Shown here: positions 1 to 11,127 of the stretch, piece after piece
Numbering within the stretch: the first letter of the stretch is position 1
Layout: every line of letters begins with the position of its first letter
Origin: CALCNS01 sp937897315
GTDB lineage: Bacteria; Bacillota; JAAYKD01
DNA: 64,000 nucleotides
Direction: 5' to 3'
NCBI GenBank assembly: GCA_036744005.1
Contig: DAINOJ010000004.1
Location: 66,930-130,929, forward strand
Program-made: the position numbers and the translations under genes
The notes under the pieces: model-generated
The model's input: only the letters and a program-made list of their open reading frames with translations
Told to the model about the DNA's origin: nothing
The model's database searches: none

Positions 1-3000
1 TTAAGCACATTGTCTGTGGGTGCAGCACCGGGTCTAGCATCCGGAGACACCTTGGCTTGGAATGCCGGAGTGCCAATCGCGGTTCAAGTTAAGAATGAAG
101 GCAGTGCTCCTGCCGGGAACTTTAAGGTTCTTGCTTATGCAAATGACACGCTGATTGGATCGGAATTTGTGCAAGGACTGGCGGTTGGGGCAACAGCTAA
201 CGTAACCTTTAGCTGGAAACCGGAAACCTCGGATGACTATACCATACGAGCCATTGCAGATGGTCCTGTGTCAGCAGCCGTTGAAATGGTAGAAAGCAAC
301 AACAGCAAACAGCAAGTCTTTACGAATCTTCTCGTGACATACCCAGATCTTATTATAGAGAATGTGAAGACCAGTTTAACTGGTAGCATTGTTCCGCAGG
401 GAACCAATGTAATCTTGTTTGCGACCATTAAGAATACAGGGCAAGCACCTGCGAACCTGCCAACAAAGGCATATTTCTATGTGGATCAACGATTTATTGG
501 GGCAACTGAGTTTATTACATCTGGTAGCCTAGCCAAAGATGCTTCCGCTATTGTCAGTGTTGTGTGGAAGAACCCAGACTTTGGTGGGCAAGAAGTCTTG
601 GTCATCGTTGACCCAGATAACAAAATCAAAGAGAGCAACGAAGGAAACAACAATGGAACGTTCCGCTTTGCTGCTCCATTACAAGTGACACAAGCCCAGT
701 TAACGGTAACCTCCATTGCAAACGATTTAACAAGTATCACCTATGGCAATACCGTCATTAGCAAGGTCGCGATTAAAAACACTGGCGATCGCGATATTAC
801 CAAAGCCTTTGACACCTCCTTCTACGTGAACCATGTGAAAATTGGTGAGCAAAAAATCGAATCATTGGCAGCAGGTGGAACAGCAACAGTCAGCTTCACA
901 TGGAAAGCGGACCAAACACCAACAGGCACGTATACCTTACGCACCTTTGCCGATAGCACTACTACCATGTCTATGAGCAACCGTTCACTAGCGACGATGT
1001 CGCAGACAGTGAATGTGGCACATGGTTTATTGGCAGATGCCAAATGGGATGTAACCGCTTTCTCCATGGATCAAAACCCTGTTCTACAATTACGAGTTGC
1101 TTCCACAGAAACACCGTGGTCACCATTGTCCACAGCAAATGTAACCGCTCAATTGGTGAAGTTAACCGTTTCCGGAGAAACGACAACCGAAGAACTTGTT
1201 GGCACTTCCTTTGCTCTCACATATGATCCAGTGTCCGGGCTCTACAAAGCCACCCTTACTGCTCCAGTTTTAGCAGGAAGCTACCGAGTCAAATTCCAAG
1301 CAACCTCCGGTGCAGTGATTGTGAATACACAAAGCGATTTACAATTTAGCAACAACTTTAAAGTTAACATGACCAACACTGACCTTCAAAGCTATGGTAT
1401 CGGTGCGAACTTTAACGCGACCGGTCGAGTTACCGATGAAGCTGGAGCCGGATTAACCGGTGTAGCAGTAACCGTTATGGTCATTGGTGAAGAGACTTGG
1501 AAATTCGACGGAACGACTACAGCTGACGGAACCTTCACCATAGCAGTGAAATTGCCGAAGGATTGTGGTGGTGCTTATACCATGCGCGCTGTTGCAACCA
1601 AAGAGAACATCAACAAACAAAGTGGAGATATTGTCTTCTACATCGATGGACTCAACGTTGCCGTTGCACCCAAGGTCAGCATTGTTCAAGGATACGACAA
1701 GATGATTGGTGGTTTCATACACAACTTAGGAGTGTTAGCCGAAGAAGGAGTCGTCATCGGATTTAGTGGATTACCTGCTGGATTCACCATAGACAAGGTC
1801 AAGGATGTTCCCAATAGCATCCCAGCTGAAAGTGAAGCCGAATTCCAAATCAAACTAACTGCCGCTTCAGACTTACCGGTTGGACAGTTTGTAGTTCAAA
1901 TTACCGCTAACGAAACCTCTACTCCAATAGAAGTCGAAATCGTGGAAGCCAAGCCCATTCTCACCATCAACCTTATCGGTGAAGCGGAAGCAAATAACGA
2001 AAACCTAGTTCGCGACACATTGGCCATGAGTTTGCGTCAAAACGAGATGAAGTCTTCTGTCATTCAAGTGACCAACAGAGGAACCTCAGCCATTACGGGA
2101 TTACAAGTTGAATGCGATCTTCCGTTTGTTCGTTTCTCGGCAACGCCTGAGGGTGGGTATACCGTACAACCTTCAAATAAGGGGTACACCATTCGTGACG
2201 AGCAGGGAGTTGCTTCCATTGTTGTTACAGCTTCTCCAAACGCATTGGTGAAGACTGGAGTATATAATAGCAAGATTATCCTTACTTACGATAATGGTGA
2301 TCCAAAAACCATTCCCGTCATTATTTCCGTTGGAAATGAATCGGTCGCGACCCTAACCTATGAAGTGCGCAATAACAATCATGTGGTGCAAACAGATGCA
2401 ACTGTTCGGTTGGTGGGAATCGTTGCCCAAAAAGATCCGGTCATTCACGAAGCGAAAACGAATGCTCAAGGACAAGTCACCTTCACCAATATTCCTGCCG
2501 GACCTTATCAATTGATTGTTAGCAAAGATTTCCACTCCACTTTAGAAACGGCAGTGGACATTCCTGCCCTCATCAATCGGGTACCGCAAATCGTAACCCT
2601 AACCAAACAATTGATTAGCTTTGGCTTCGATGCTACAGAAGAGAACATCGTAACGACTTCGTCAACCCAAAGTGTGGGTTACGACAGTGTGCTCTATAAG
2701 GCAAAACAATTGGCTGAAAGTACGGAACCTCAAATTCAACCGAACTTACCGGCAGACGAGCAGCAATTCTGGTATCTCTCCGGACGAATTCTCAACAAGA
2801 TTTCCTACCGCAATCCATCCACAACGATTGCCTTAAAGGATGTCCAGTTTGAAATCATCGATGGAACCGGATTACCGGTTAACGCCTTGACCTTGAAGAC
2901 CGATACTGGGCAAAGTCCGATCCGTTATATTGGTGATTTAGCTCCCGGTCAGGTCATCGATGTCATCTGGAACATGGATGTGGATAGAATCTTTGAAATT

Positions 3001-6000
3001 GCTACCGTAACGGCTCTTAACACAACCGGAAAATTCCAGTTAACTTTCGATGCAACCAAAGTCAACGAAGCGATGCTCAACGCTTATATAGCCGCCAACG
3101 ACCCGGTTGGAAACGGAACCATATCTTTGGTAGCCGGCTCGTATACCGGTTCTGGTGACAGCACGGCTGAAGTTCAAGTCACTGCCGATAGTCAAGGAGA
3201 CTACAGAATACCAGATGGTCGAATTCCGGTTTACTATGGAAACCAAGCGTATCATTTTGACGGAACCATTAAGGCAACAGGCAAACGGGCGGACAATGAT
3301 GCCACAGTGGAAACCCTTGTTCCGGTTCGCTTACGTTACTTGCCACCTCAATACGAGATTTGGGGTTCGGGTAGAGGGGGCGAAGACGAAACGGGTCAAC
3401 GCAGTTATGCCGACGCTTATGCCGAGAATCCGGGATTAGAGCAAAACATCTCCATGGAAGCGGCCTTCCCCTCTGCTACCGGGCAGTTAAGAGTCATCAA
3501 ATACAGTCAAAACTTCCTAAAGGAAATGGGCTACGGTGCTCCTGAAGTTCCGGAAGAAAACGAGGGCACAGCCGGAATGAGTTTCGGTTTTGCTTCTGGT
3601 GCGGGCTTTGCATCTCAGGCCGTTGGTTTGAAGATGAGCCTGACCAACACCTCGGATATTGCACCCATGAAAGACTTGAAAGTTCGACTGGTTCTTACCG
3701 ATAACGGTTACGACAGCAACGGAAACCTCCTACCGGGTGGATCGATGCTCTTCCCACAAGTCACCATTAAGGCCACGACCTCACAAGGAAGTGCAGTCAC
3801 AGTGGATGGCTATAATGTGATTATCCCTGAGTTAAAAATCAACGAAACCTTAAAGCTTGAAGCACAAATGAAACTGGACGAGATACAGGATATTTACAGT
3901 TCAATTGCCGCTTTCAGTCCCGCCATTGCTGAGTTGTTACAGAACAAAGCAACGGGTAAGATTTTTGCTCGATTCGAATATGAATATAACGAAGCAAAAT
4001 CAAATGGCGGATTTACTCCTTCGGCAGAGGATCCCTTGTCCACACTTTACAAGCAACTCAACAGTACTGCGCGTGCCTTTGAGCTAAAACAACAACCGAA
4101 AATTTACATCAGTTATGACTTAGAACAGATTAGTGGGGATCAGTTCCAGCTCATTGCTACCGTCAGTAACTTAGGCGAAGGCAAAGCAGAAGGTGTATTT
4201 GTGAACACACCGGTAATGCCGGAAACCGATTATAAGTTTATTGTTCTCAGTGCAACAAGTTCGAAGTACACAACCCTAAAAGATGGCATGGTACAACTTG
4301 GAACCATTATGCCGACACAAACCGAACATGTGTACTTCACCTTAAAGAGAATCGAAGCCACTCAGGCAAAAATTGGTACCAAACAATCTCTTGGTAAGTT
4401 AGCCGAAATGCCATCTATGCCAGTGAAGAGTCAAATTTCCAACAACATGGTCGTTACACCGATGAAGTTGGAAGCCATGAATACCAACAAAGCCGCATAC
4501 AATTTTAATGCCATTAAGACGGAGTTAGGTTTCCTCAAGAACAACATTGAGAACTTAGTAGACAAGACCGTTTCAGAATTAGCCCGTTCTGTTATAGATC
4601 AGTATGATTACACCAGAACCTTGACCGGTGCAGTTGGCATTTCCAAGGTTTACGACATGACTGCTGGAATCGCCAATCTAATTGGTTGGTTAAAGTCCAT
4701 GTATGAACTACCTGAGAAACTCAAAGGTGCGTTCAAGTCTGCCGATGAGGAGCTCAAAGAGGTTTTGGAAGGCAAAGTGCTGAGTATGGACGAGTACAAA
4801 CTCTTTGCCGCAACTGAACAAGCGTACCAAAGCTATGGAACGCAATTCTTTAATGTGTTTTCGAGCAGCGTCAGCTGGTTCAACAAATGGTTTGGTAACT
4901 CCTATAATGATTATGTTTCTGCGGCTTCCGATGCTTGGAATGTATACTCCGAAGCCAAGAAGGGTATTCAGGGTGTGGAACAAATCGCGGACTACGAAGT
5001 GAAAGCCAACCAAGCCGTAGCAACTTTAGAGAAGGCAGCGAAGATTATCGATGCGGCAACTCTAGCAACCAGCAACAGCGAGCGTGACCGACTAACCAAA
5101 GAAGGTCAAGTGTACTTGGAAAGTGCGATGGTGCTCATTCAGGAAGCCAATGCCATAAAAGCGGCAAAACTGGAATTCTTCCAATCCATTGCCGGAGGTA
5201 GAAGTGTTGGGTGGATTGGCGGAGAAGTAAATCGAGCTTATGAATCGGCTGCAAAAGCTTGGATTAACCAAATTGATGTGACGATTCAGGAAACCCTAAA
5301 GGTTATCGCGGTGAAACTTCAAGCAATCATCGCAGTGAACGACTTGGTAGAAGCTGCGGAAGGACTGAAGACTTCTGCAAACACCATGACAGCCATCAAC
5401 AAAGAAGCAAAACAAATTCTTGATGCAACCAATAAGATGCTCAGTGATGTAGGATATGTGCCGAATCAATCGGTAGTCGATTATCTTGCCACTTTTGGTA
5501 AATCCAATACCGTAGTCGAGTATGCTAAGAGTTGGCTGTCGAGCAAACTCCAAATTGTAGACATGGCTTCCTTGGAGAACATTGCGAAAACTACCCCGAC
5601 ACTGGTAAAGAACTTAGGTAATCTGGCACAGTCCATACGCGATGAAAAGAGCCCAACCATGGCGAAAATCATCGATATGATCTTTGCCAGTATCTTCCCC
5701 GATAACACTACCGTTGCTAAAACCAAGTATGGAGCGTTCTTCACGAAAGAGTTTACCGAAAATGCTCCCAATACGAATTACACCAGTAACACTTTTGTCG
5801 TATATGCGGTGACGCAAGCCATTAAGCTGAGTGCTCATCAGGTGATCGACTTGGACGCCTATGACAAAGCTGTGAAACAATTGGCAGCGTCCAATATCAC
5901 CAACAGCAGAGCTCAAATGGATGCGGCAGTCAATGCAGCCACACGCAAGAGCAACATTTTCCGCATGGTAGATGAAGCACAAGCGGACTTGCAGGTTGCC

Positions 6001-9000
6001 ATGGATATGATACAAAAATACATTGATCAAGATGTCAATGTCACTGCATACTATCCATCCAGCCAAGTGCTTGCTTATGTGAAGTCTCTCAATACTCAAA
6101 TCAAAGGCATGGTTACCTCAAACGGCACCACACCTCTTTCCAATACACGCATTGGACGTTACCGCAACTTGTGGATTTACACAGCTGACGGCATGGATCT
6201 GGTTCCCGAGCAAATCACATTATATGAAGTGTATCAATTGCAAATGGCAGTGGATCAGTCCATTGCAGAAGGTTATGATGCGGTCTTCAAACGTCACTTG
6301 TTAAATCAAATCAAAGACATTGAGACCCGTATGATAGCCACCAGCACTGCTTTGGGTATGTTCAGTGCCATGGGACCCATTCCAGGTACTTTGTCCGCCA
6401 TTGCCGGTACTGCTGCGCAAATGATTAGCACAGCCGACATGACGAAAGCTCTGGATGGACTCGACTCTACCATTTTAACCAAACTAGCCAAACAAATTGG
6501 TGAATTGGCGGTCAATACTACACTCATGGTCAATAAAGAGGTTTCCATTGCTTCTAGCTTGTTGGGCGTCTTCAACACCTTGGAAAACTGGCGCAAAGTC
6601 GACCCAGAACTGCCGATTACCGTATTAGCTCACTCGGCAGCTGATGTTGCAATGGAGAACGGAACGTTAGAAGGTGCATCACAAGTCAGCTTAACCTTAC
6701 GCAATGATCACTCCGGAACCGTAACAGTATCTCCCATCGTGGAAGTATACGACAGCTATGGATTGGTGAGCTCCGTGCAAATGAAAGCCCAATCGATGAT
6801 GCCTGGTCAAAGTGCAACCTGGAAAGATACGGTTCTTGTTCCACATAATGCCCTGCGTGACTCTGGTGGTTACATTGCGGTCTTCACCTTCGAAGCCTCT
6901 GAAGCAGAAACCATGACCATTGCCCCAACCTATGGACCGTTCACAGCAGCGTTCAATGCACACAACCGAGCCACCTTGGAACGGATGAAAGTAGACGATG
7001 CCAATGATGGGAAGAATACTGTTGTCGTTGCCACACAACCGATGGGTGGTTACCTAGATGCCAAAGATGGCACGACGATGGATTCCGAGACCATCACATT
7101 GAACAAATCTGCCGGAACCATACTTAGAATCTTTGCAGCCTCGGTCGTGGATAGTGGAGTCTCCCTCGTGGTCAAGGATGCCAATGGACTCGATGTGGCC
7201 TCCTATGCGGATCTCATCAACCTAGGTGATTTCATCTTAATTGATAATCCGTTAGCAGGAACGTATTCCGTTACAGTCACCAACACCGATGATGTAGAAC
7301 GTGGGTTTGCCTTACAAGTGGTGGAACATCCGAATTACGGTGCAGTTGCCGGAGTCTTTGCTACCGGAACCTATGTTCAAGCTGTGCAAAACACAGCCGG
7401 AGAATGGCAAGCGACCATACCGGTAAGTATTTACGAAACCGGACTCGTGAGCGGATTTGGAAATGTAACATTGGCCTTGCCTGAACTCGTGAAGAGTGAT
7501 AACTCTGAAGTGAAAATCACCTTATCTGCGGGAGAAATCGCATTCATGAATGCAGGTTTGCAAGTCTTTGAGGATGCAGTTACCGGAATTAAGACTTTCG
7601 GTAACCCAACCGCCCTTACTCAGCCATTTGACCTGCCTGCAGGCTTCGGTCGTTCTGTCAATGTGGTGATTAAACCCCAAACCTCGGCAGTGAGTGGAAC
7701 CTACAATGGTAACTTGGTTCTAACTATTGATCCAACCAATGATAACTTTAACCTCACTTACTCAACGGAGGGCTGGGTTGACAATGGTGATGGTACCTAC
7801 TCCAAGACGATTCCAATCATCTTCGTGTTGGATGCAGTAGTTCCGGCAACACCGACCATGACAGCAACTCTCAAGACCGGAACTAGTAATATTGTTTCAG
7901 TCCGCGGAACAGCTGTCCCTGGAGATCAGATTTACATCTATACAGCGGCGCTTGGCACATCAACTCCCGCTTCTGCTCCAGCTACCGACCCAGTGCGTGG
8001 AACCACCCCGGTGGATTCTTTCGGTAATTACAACCTAGAAATCCCCTTTGATGTAACACCGACGTTCTTGGCTGCCAGCAATAATGGAGAGGTTTACCTC
8101 TATGCTAAGGCCGAAGGTCGCAACGGAGCGCTCAGTGCAAATACTGCTACCGTGAAAGTGGTGGTCAGTGCATATGACACCACAGCACCGGTTATTACTT
8201 TGGAGCAGCCTTATGCCGGCGTCCAGTTAAGCAATCCGGTCAGTATGATTCGATTCAAGGTCTTCGATGGTGAAAGCATTGTCGATGAAGACACGATTCT
8301 TGTGAGTATAGATGGTGGAACATCCATGATAGCTACCTTCAATCGCTACACCAGCCAATACGAAGTGGCGCTTTCCACTCCCTTGACCAGTGGAACACAT
8401 AGTTTAAGGATTACCGCTCAGAACGAGATGAACCTCTTAGCGACCAATGACTATGCAATCATCTTGGGGGACAGTATTCGAGCAGAATTCATGGTAACGG
8501 CAAATGCTTCACCGATTGTTGGGGCTACCATTACCATCAATTCTCAAACGATCACGACTGATGAGACAGGTAAAGCAGCAGTAGAAATCGGAGCAGGAAC
8601 ATACAACTACACAGTCAGCAAAACTGGATATCTCACACAAAACAACAGTACATCAATTTCGGCTCAAGACTTCACTGTGGCTGTTCAAATGGTTGCGTCG
8701 GCAACGCTTACCTACACGTTTAAGACATCGGATGAAAAGGCTTTGGCTGACGTGAAGTTCACCCTCACAGATAAGACGAGTAAAGTTGTCTACAATGCAG
8801 CGCTAAGTAACACAAGCGGTCAGACAAACTTACAACTTCCAATTTCAACTTACTCCTATATCATTAGTAAAACCGGGTTCATTACACAAAGCGGAGATCT
8901 CATCGTTGCTGCTGACAAGGCAGAAACGATTACTCTGGCATCGGATACCCAGTCGACGTTTGGTATAGGTATTACAGTACGAGATCAATTGGGTGTGAAG

Positions 9001-9912
9001 TTATCGGATACCAGTGGCCTCTCGGCAAAACTAAAAGATTCTGCGCAAGCAGAGAAGAGCTTAAGTCCTGTGTCCGGTGTTGTTTCAGACTTTGTTGCAA
9101 ATGGATCTTACACCGTTGAAGTTACGGCAACAGGATATACAGTGCAAATCTTATCCGCAGAAATCTTGGGTAATGCTTATGTGAAAGACATCACCATGGT
9201 TCCTTTGGGCTTTAGCATTAATACCGCCACTGAGCAAATTGATTTAAGTGAAGGTTATGTTGCCAATACCAAGAGTAGCTTTGATGGCAATGCAGTAGTA
9301 GATCTCTCGGCGGTCGCTCCGAATTCGGTAGTATATATTAGACCTTCTACCGGTGGAACAGCCCTGCCGATTAAGACACCCACAAGATTAGCTAAACCTG
9401 CTACCCCGAGTATCACGCAGATCGGAGACCAATCGGTTACCTTGCAAAGCATTACCGGTGCTGAATACAGCGTAGATGGCACAACCTGGCAAGATTCGAC
9501 CAGCTTTACTGGGCTGCCGAACTTTGAACAAATCACTTTCCGCACCCGAATGAAAGCTACCTCGACCCACTTTGCTTCCGAACCTACTTTGGTTGTTCAG
9601 TCTCTCATACCGCAACGTGTTTACTTGAGAGAAATCAACGTAGATAGCACAAAGAATGTTCGCTTCACCGTTGGAAATTACTCCGGTACACTATCCACTG
9701 GAGGAACCTTTGTAGTTGCGGTTTACGATGCAAATGGAAAGATGGTAGAAATGAAAACCATGGTTAGCGGATCCTTACAAAATGCACAGGAAGTCGAGAA
9801 GAGTTTGACGGTACAAAATGGTGGTAGTGGCTATCGCACCAAAGTATTCTTCCTAGGAGACTTCAGTAAACTGAAACCGTTATCGGAGAGCTTGGTGTAT
9901 ACAGCTCCTTAA
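1..9912 (+). CDS. Giant multidomain surface/adhesion-type protein, 5' end outside the window
   Basis: The reading frame is open to the left edge, so at least 3,303 residues are the C-terminal part of a longer protein; the TTG at 10 is not taken as its start. Counting from base 10, three CARDB-type beta domains occupy about residues 1-330 (for example PDLIIENVKTSL and the KNTG strands). More Ig-like and carboxypeptidase-regulatory-like domains follow. About residues 1,497-2,200 are strikingly different, mostly alpha-helical and rich in Ala, Lys and Glu. Ig-like domains return at about 2,610-2,820, then three PEGA-like repeats at about 2,822-3,068 (VSKTGYL, ISKTGFI, VTATGYT), and a C-terminal domain from about 3,203. 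No LPXTG sorting signal and no clear SLH motif is visible. An extracellular structural or adhesive role is inferred from the domain types; no catalytic motif was recognised. Confidence 0.8.
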   Translation, partial: LSTLSVGAAPGLASGDTLAWNAGVPIAVQVKNEGSAPAGNFKVLAYANDTLIGSEFVQGLAVGATANVTFSWKPETSDDYTIRAIADGPVSAAVEMVESNNSKQQVFTNLLVTYPDLIIENVKTSLTGSIVPQGTNVILFATIKNTGQAPANLPTKAYFYVDQRFIGATEFITSGSLAKDASAIVSVVWKNPDFGGQEVLVIVDPDNKIKESNEGNNNGTFRFAAPLQVTQAQLTVTSIANDLTSITYGNTVISKVAIKNTGDRDITKAFDTSFYVNHVKIGEQKIESLAAGGTATVSFTWKADQTPTGTYTLRTFADSTTTMSMSNRSLATMSQTVNVAHGLLADAKWDVTAFSMDQNPVLQLRVASTETPWSPLSTANVTAQLVKLTVSGETTTEELVGTSFALTYDPVSGLYKATLTAPVLAGSYRVKFQATSGAVIVNTQSDLQFSNNFKVNMTNTDLQSYGIGANFNATGRVTDEAGAGLTGVAVTVMVIGEETWKFDGTTTADGTFTIAVKLPKDCGGAYTMRAVATKENINKQSGDIVFYIDGLNVAVAPKVSIVQGYDKMIGGFIHNLGVLAEEGVVIGFSGLPAGFTIDKVKDVPNSIPAESEAEFQIKLTAASDLPVGQFVVQITANETSTPIEVEIVEAKPILTINLIGEAEANNENLVRDTLAMSLRQNEMKSSVIQVTNRGTSAITGLQVECDLPFVRFSATPEGGYTVQPSNKGYTIRDEQGVASIVVTASPNALVKTGVYNSKIILTYDNGDPKTIPVIISVGNESVATLTYEVRNNNHVVQTDATVRLVGIVAQKDPVIHEAKTNAQGQVTFTNIPAGPYQLIVSKDFHSTLETAVDIPALINRVPQIVTLTKQLISFGFDATEENIVTTSSTQSVGYDSVLYKAKQLAESTEPQIQPNLPADEQQFWYLSGRILNKISYRNPSTTIALKDVQFEIIDGTGLPVNALTLKTDTGQSPIRYIGDLAPGQVIDVIWNMDVDRIFEIATVTALNTTGKFQLTFDATKVNEAMLNAYIAANDPVGNGTISLVAGSYTGSGDSTAEVQVTADSQGDYRIPDGRIPVYYGNQAYHFDGTIKATGKRADNDATVETLVPVRLRYLPPQYEIWGSGRGGEDETGQRSYADAYAENPGLEQNISMEAAFPSATGQLRVIKYSQNFLKEMGYGAPEVPEENEGTAGMSFGFASGAGFASQAVGLKMSLTNTSDIAPMKDLKVRLVLTDNGYDSNGNLLPGGSMLFPQVTIKATTSQGSAVTVDGYNVIIPELKINETLKLEAQMKLDEIQDIYSSIAAFSPAIAELLQNKATGKIFARFEYEYNEAKSNGGFTPSAEDPLSTLYKQLNSTARAFELKQQPKIYISYDLEQISGDQFQLIATVSNLGEGKAEGVFVNTPVMPETDYKFIVLSATSSKYTTLKDGMVQLGTIMPTQTEHVYFTLKRIEATQAKIGTKQSLGKLAEMPSMPVKSQISNNMVVTPMKLEAMNTNKAAYNFNAIKTELGFLKNNIENLVDKTVSELARSVIDQYDYTRTLTGAVGISKVYDMTAGIANLIGWLKSMYELPEKLKGAFKSADEELKEVLEGKVLSMDEYKLFAATEQAYQSYGTQFFNVFSSSVSWFNKWFGNSYNDYVSAASDAWNVYSEAKKGIQGVEQIADYEVKANQAVATLEKAAKIIDAATLATSNSERDRLTKEGQVYLESAMVLIQEANAIKAAKLEFFQSIAGGRSVGWIGGEVNRAYESAAKAWINQIDVTIQETLKVIAVKLQAIIAVNDLVEAAEGLKTSANTMTAINKEAKQILDATNKMLSDVGYVPNQSVVDYLATFGKSNTVVEYAKSWLSSKLQIVDMASLENIAKTTPTLVKNLGNLAQSIRDEKSPTMAKIIDMIFASIFPDNTTVAKTKYGAFFTKEFTENAPNTNYTSNTFVVYAVTQAIKLSAHQVIDLDAYDKAVKQLAASNITNSRAQMDAAVNAATRKSNIFRMVDEAQADLQVAMDMIQKYIDQDVNVTAYYPSSQVLAYVKSLNTQIKGMVTSNGTTPLSNTRIGRYRNLWIYTADGMDLVPEQITLYEVYQLQMAVDQSIAEGYDAVFKRHLLNQIKDIETRMIATSTALGMFSAMGPIPGTLSAIAGTAAQMISTADMTKALDGLDSTILTKLAKQIGELAVNTTLMVNKEVSIASSLLGVFNTLENWRKVDPELPITVLAHSAADVAMENGTLEGASQVSLTLRNDHSGTVTVSPIVEVYDSYGLVSSVQMKAQSMMPGQSATWKDTVLVPHNALRDSGGYIAVFTFEASEAETMTIAPTYGPFTAAFNAHNRATLERMKVDDANDGKNTVVVATQPMGGYLDAKDGTTMDSETITLNKSAGTILRIFAASVVDSGVSLVVKDANGLDVASYADLINLGDFILIDNPLAGTYSVTVTNTDDVERGFALQVVEHPNYGAVAGVFATGTYVQAVQNTAGEWQATIPVSIYETGLVSGFGNVTLALPELVKSDNSEVKITLSAGEIAFMNAGLQVFEDAVTGIKTFGNPTALTQPFDLPAGFGRSVNVVIKPQTSAVSGTYNGNLVLTIDPTNDNFNLTYSTEGWVDNGDGTYSKTIPIIFVLDAVVPATPTMTATLKTGTSNIVSVRGTAVPGDQIYIYTAALGTSTPASAPATDPVRGTTPVDSFGNYNLEIPFDVTPTFLAASNNGEVYLYAKAEGRNGALSANTATVKVVVSAYDTTAPVITLEQPYAGVQLSNPVSMIRFKVFDGESIVDEDTILVSIDGGTSMIATFNRYTSQYEVALSTPLTSGTHSLRITAQNEMNLLATNDYAIILGDSIRAEFMVTANASPIVGATITINSQTITTDETGKAAVEIGAGTYNYTVSKTGYLTQNNSTSISAQDFTVAVQMVASATLTYTFKTSDEKALADVKFTLTDKTSKVVYNAALSNTSGQTNLQLPISTYSYIISKTGFITQSGDLIVAADKAETITLASDTQSTFGIGITVRDQLGVKLSDTSGLSAKLKDSAQAEKSLSPVSGVVSDFVANGSYTVEVTATGYTVQILSAEILGNAYVKDITMVPLGFSINTATEQIDLSEGYVANTKSSFDGNAVVDLSAVAPNSVVYIRPSTGGTALPIKTPTRLAKPATPSITQIGDQSVTLQSITGAEYSVDGTTWQDSTSFTGLPNFEQITFRTRMKATSTHFASEPTLVVQSLIPQRVYLREINVDSTKNVRFTVGNYSGTLSTGGTFVVAVYDANGKMVEMKTMVSGSLQNAQEVEKSLTVQNGGSGYRTKVFFLGDFSKLKPLSESLVYTAP

Positions 9913-9922
9913 GCAAACAAAC

Positions 9923-9964
9923 AAAAGGACCGAGAATCTCATGCGAGATTCTCGGTCCTTTTTT
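9923..9964. terminator. Bidirectional intrinsic terminator between convergent genes
   Basis: A perfect 18-bp stem (arms 9923-9940 and 9945-9962) closes a 4-nt ATGC loop. It has a T run on its right side and an A run on its left, so it can end both the giant surface-protein gene and the leftward glycosyltransferase gene. Confidence 0.92.
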
Positions 9965-9979
9965 GCATTAGCAACAGTA

Positions 9980-11116
9980 TTAGTCCGTAGGGTGGTTATT
10001 TTTCTGATACCATTGAATCGCAAAATCGCACAACTCCGTGGTGCCGTGGCATTTGCCCAGGACATCAATGGCTTTTCGGATTGTTTCCACCCGTTTTGGA
10101 TGAGAAAATAAATTATAGACCGCTTCGTCCACAGAGAAGGTCTCTGTGGCATAAAGAGCGAGTCCATTGTTGAGCATAAATTCCACGTTACGGTGTTCTT
10201 GACCGGGTATCGGGTTGATCATAATCATGGGTAAGCCCTTTGCTAAGGCTTCTGATGTAGTCAGACCACCCGGCTTGGTAATAATACAGTCGCTGGCATC
10301 CATCATGATGTCGACATTGTTGACAAATCCAAAAATCCGAAAATCTTTCTTCAATTTCATGAGTTTCAACTCTCGGTAGAGACTTTTGTTGTTGCCGCAA
10401 ACGACCAAAGCTTGAAAATCCAACGGAAGACAATCGAGTTGCTCAATGGTCTTCTCAATATTACCATATCCCATGGAACCGCTCATCACCATGAGGGTGC
10501 GCTTGTTCGGGTCGAGTTCCAACAGCTTTCTGGCTTCTAGCTGGTCTATCCTCTTCGAAAATTTGGGATGAACCGGAATGCCAATCGGCAACATTTTCTC
10601 CAAAGAAATGTTCTTGCGTTGTAATCCGTACGCTAATAAATCGCTACCGACGACAAAGTAATCTAAATTTGCGGTCTCTTGCCAGAGGGGATGAATGGTA
10701 TAATCGGTAACGATATTAATCGTTAAGGTGTTATCCAAAAGTTTATTCGTCCGCATGGCGCTCAACATACAAGAAGCTAACACATGGGTACTGATGATCA
10801 CGTCGGCATGATGACCGGTAATGGCATCCTGAACTTCTCGGCTCAGTACTTTGTTGACTAAACGTGTGATCGAATACTTTGAGGAGGGCTCTGTAACACG
10901 GTCCATCATTTGATAAATCTTATGATACGCCCTTGGTGCATAGGTGGTGCTGAGCAAATACCCTCTAGATAACGTAAGGTTTACCAAACTACTGATTTCA
11001 CCTACGACATCCATGATTTCGCAGTCGACTCCTTGCTGAATAAACTGATCCGCTACCGCCTTCGCCGTGGCAAAATGACCCTGCCCGGTAGACACAGATA
11101 GAATTAAAACTTTCAT
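9980..11116 (-). CDS. Glycosyltransferase of the MGDG synthase / UgtP (YpfP) family
   Basis: This 378-residue protein resembles processive diacylglycerol glucosyltransferases and MGDG synthases, GT28-fold enzymes that move a sugar from a UDP donor to diacylglycerol at the inner membrane face. The N-terminal MGDG-synthase domain opens with SVSTGQGHFATAKAVADQF, the glycine/histidine loop typical of the family. The C-terminal nucleotide-sugar half has VVCGNNKSLYRELK and ITKPGGLTTSEALAKGLP, followed by PIPGQEHRN. Length is typical. It ends against the shared terminator and lies 11 bp downstream of the adenylyltransferase gene, probably in one transcript with it. The likely product is glycolipid or a lipoteichoic-acid anchor, but donor and acceptor specificity cannot be read from sequence. 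Confidence 0.88.
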   Translation of the reverse strand: MKVLILSVSTGQGHFATAKAVADQFIQQGVDCEIMDVVGEISSLVNLTLSRGYLLSTTYAPRAYHKIYQMMDRVTEPSSKYSITRLVNKVLSREVQDAITGHHADVIISTHVLASCMLSAMRTNKLLDNTLTINIVTDYTIHPLWQETANLDYFVVGSDLLAYGLQRKNISLEKMLPIGIPVHPKFSKRIDQLEARKLLELDPNKRTLMVMSGSMGYGNIEKTIEQLDCLPLDFQALVVCGNNKSLYRELKLMKLKKDFRIFGFVNNVDIMMDASDCIITKPGGLTTSEALAKGLPMIMINPIPGQEHRNVEFMLNNGLALYATETFSVDEAVYNLFSHPKRVETIRKAIDVLGKCHGTTELCDFAIQWYQKNNHPTD

Positions 11117-11127
11117 TATGTATCACC

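Noticed and set aside
5614..6099. 161-codon antisense frame in the first giant gene
   Set aside because: No ribosome site, no family resemblance, and it lies opposite a continuous coding sequence with consistent domain content.
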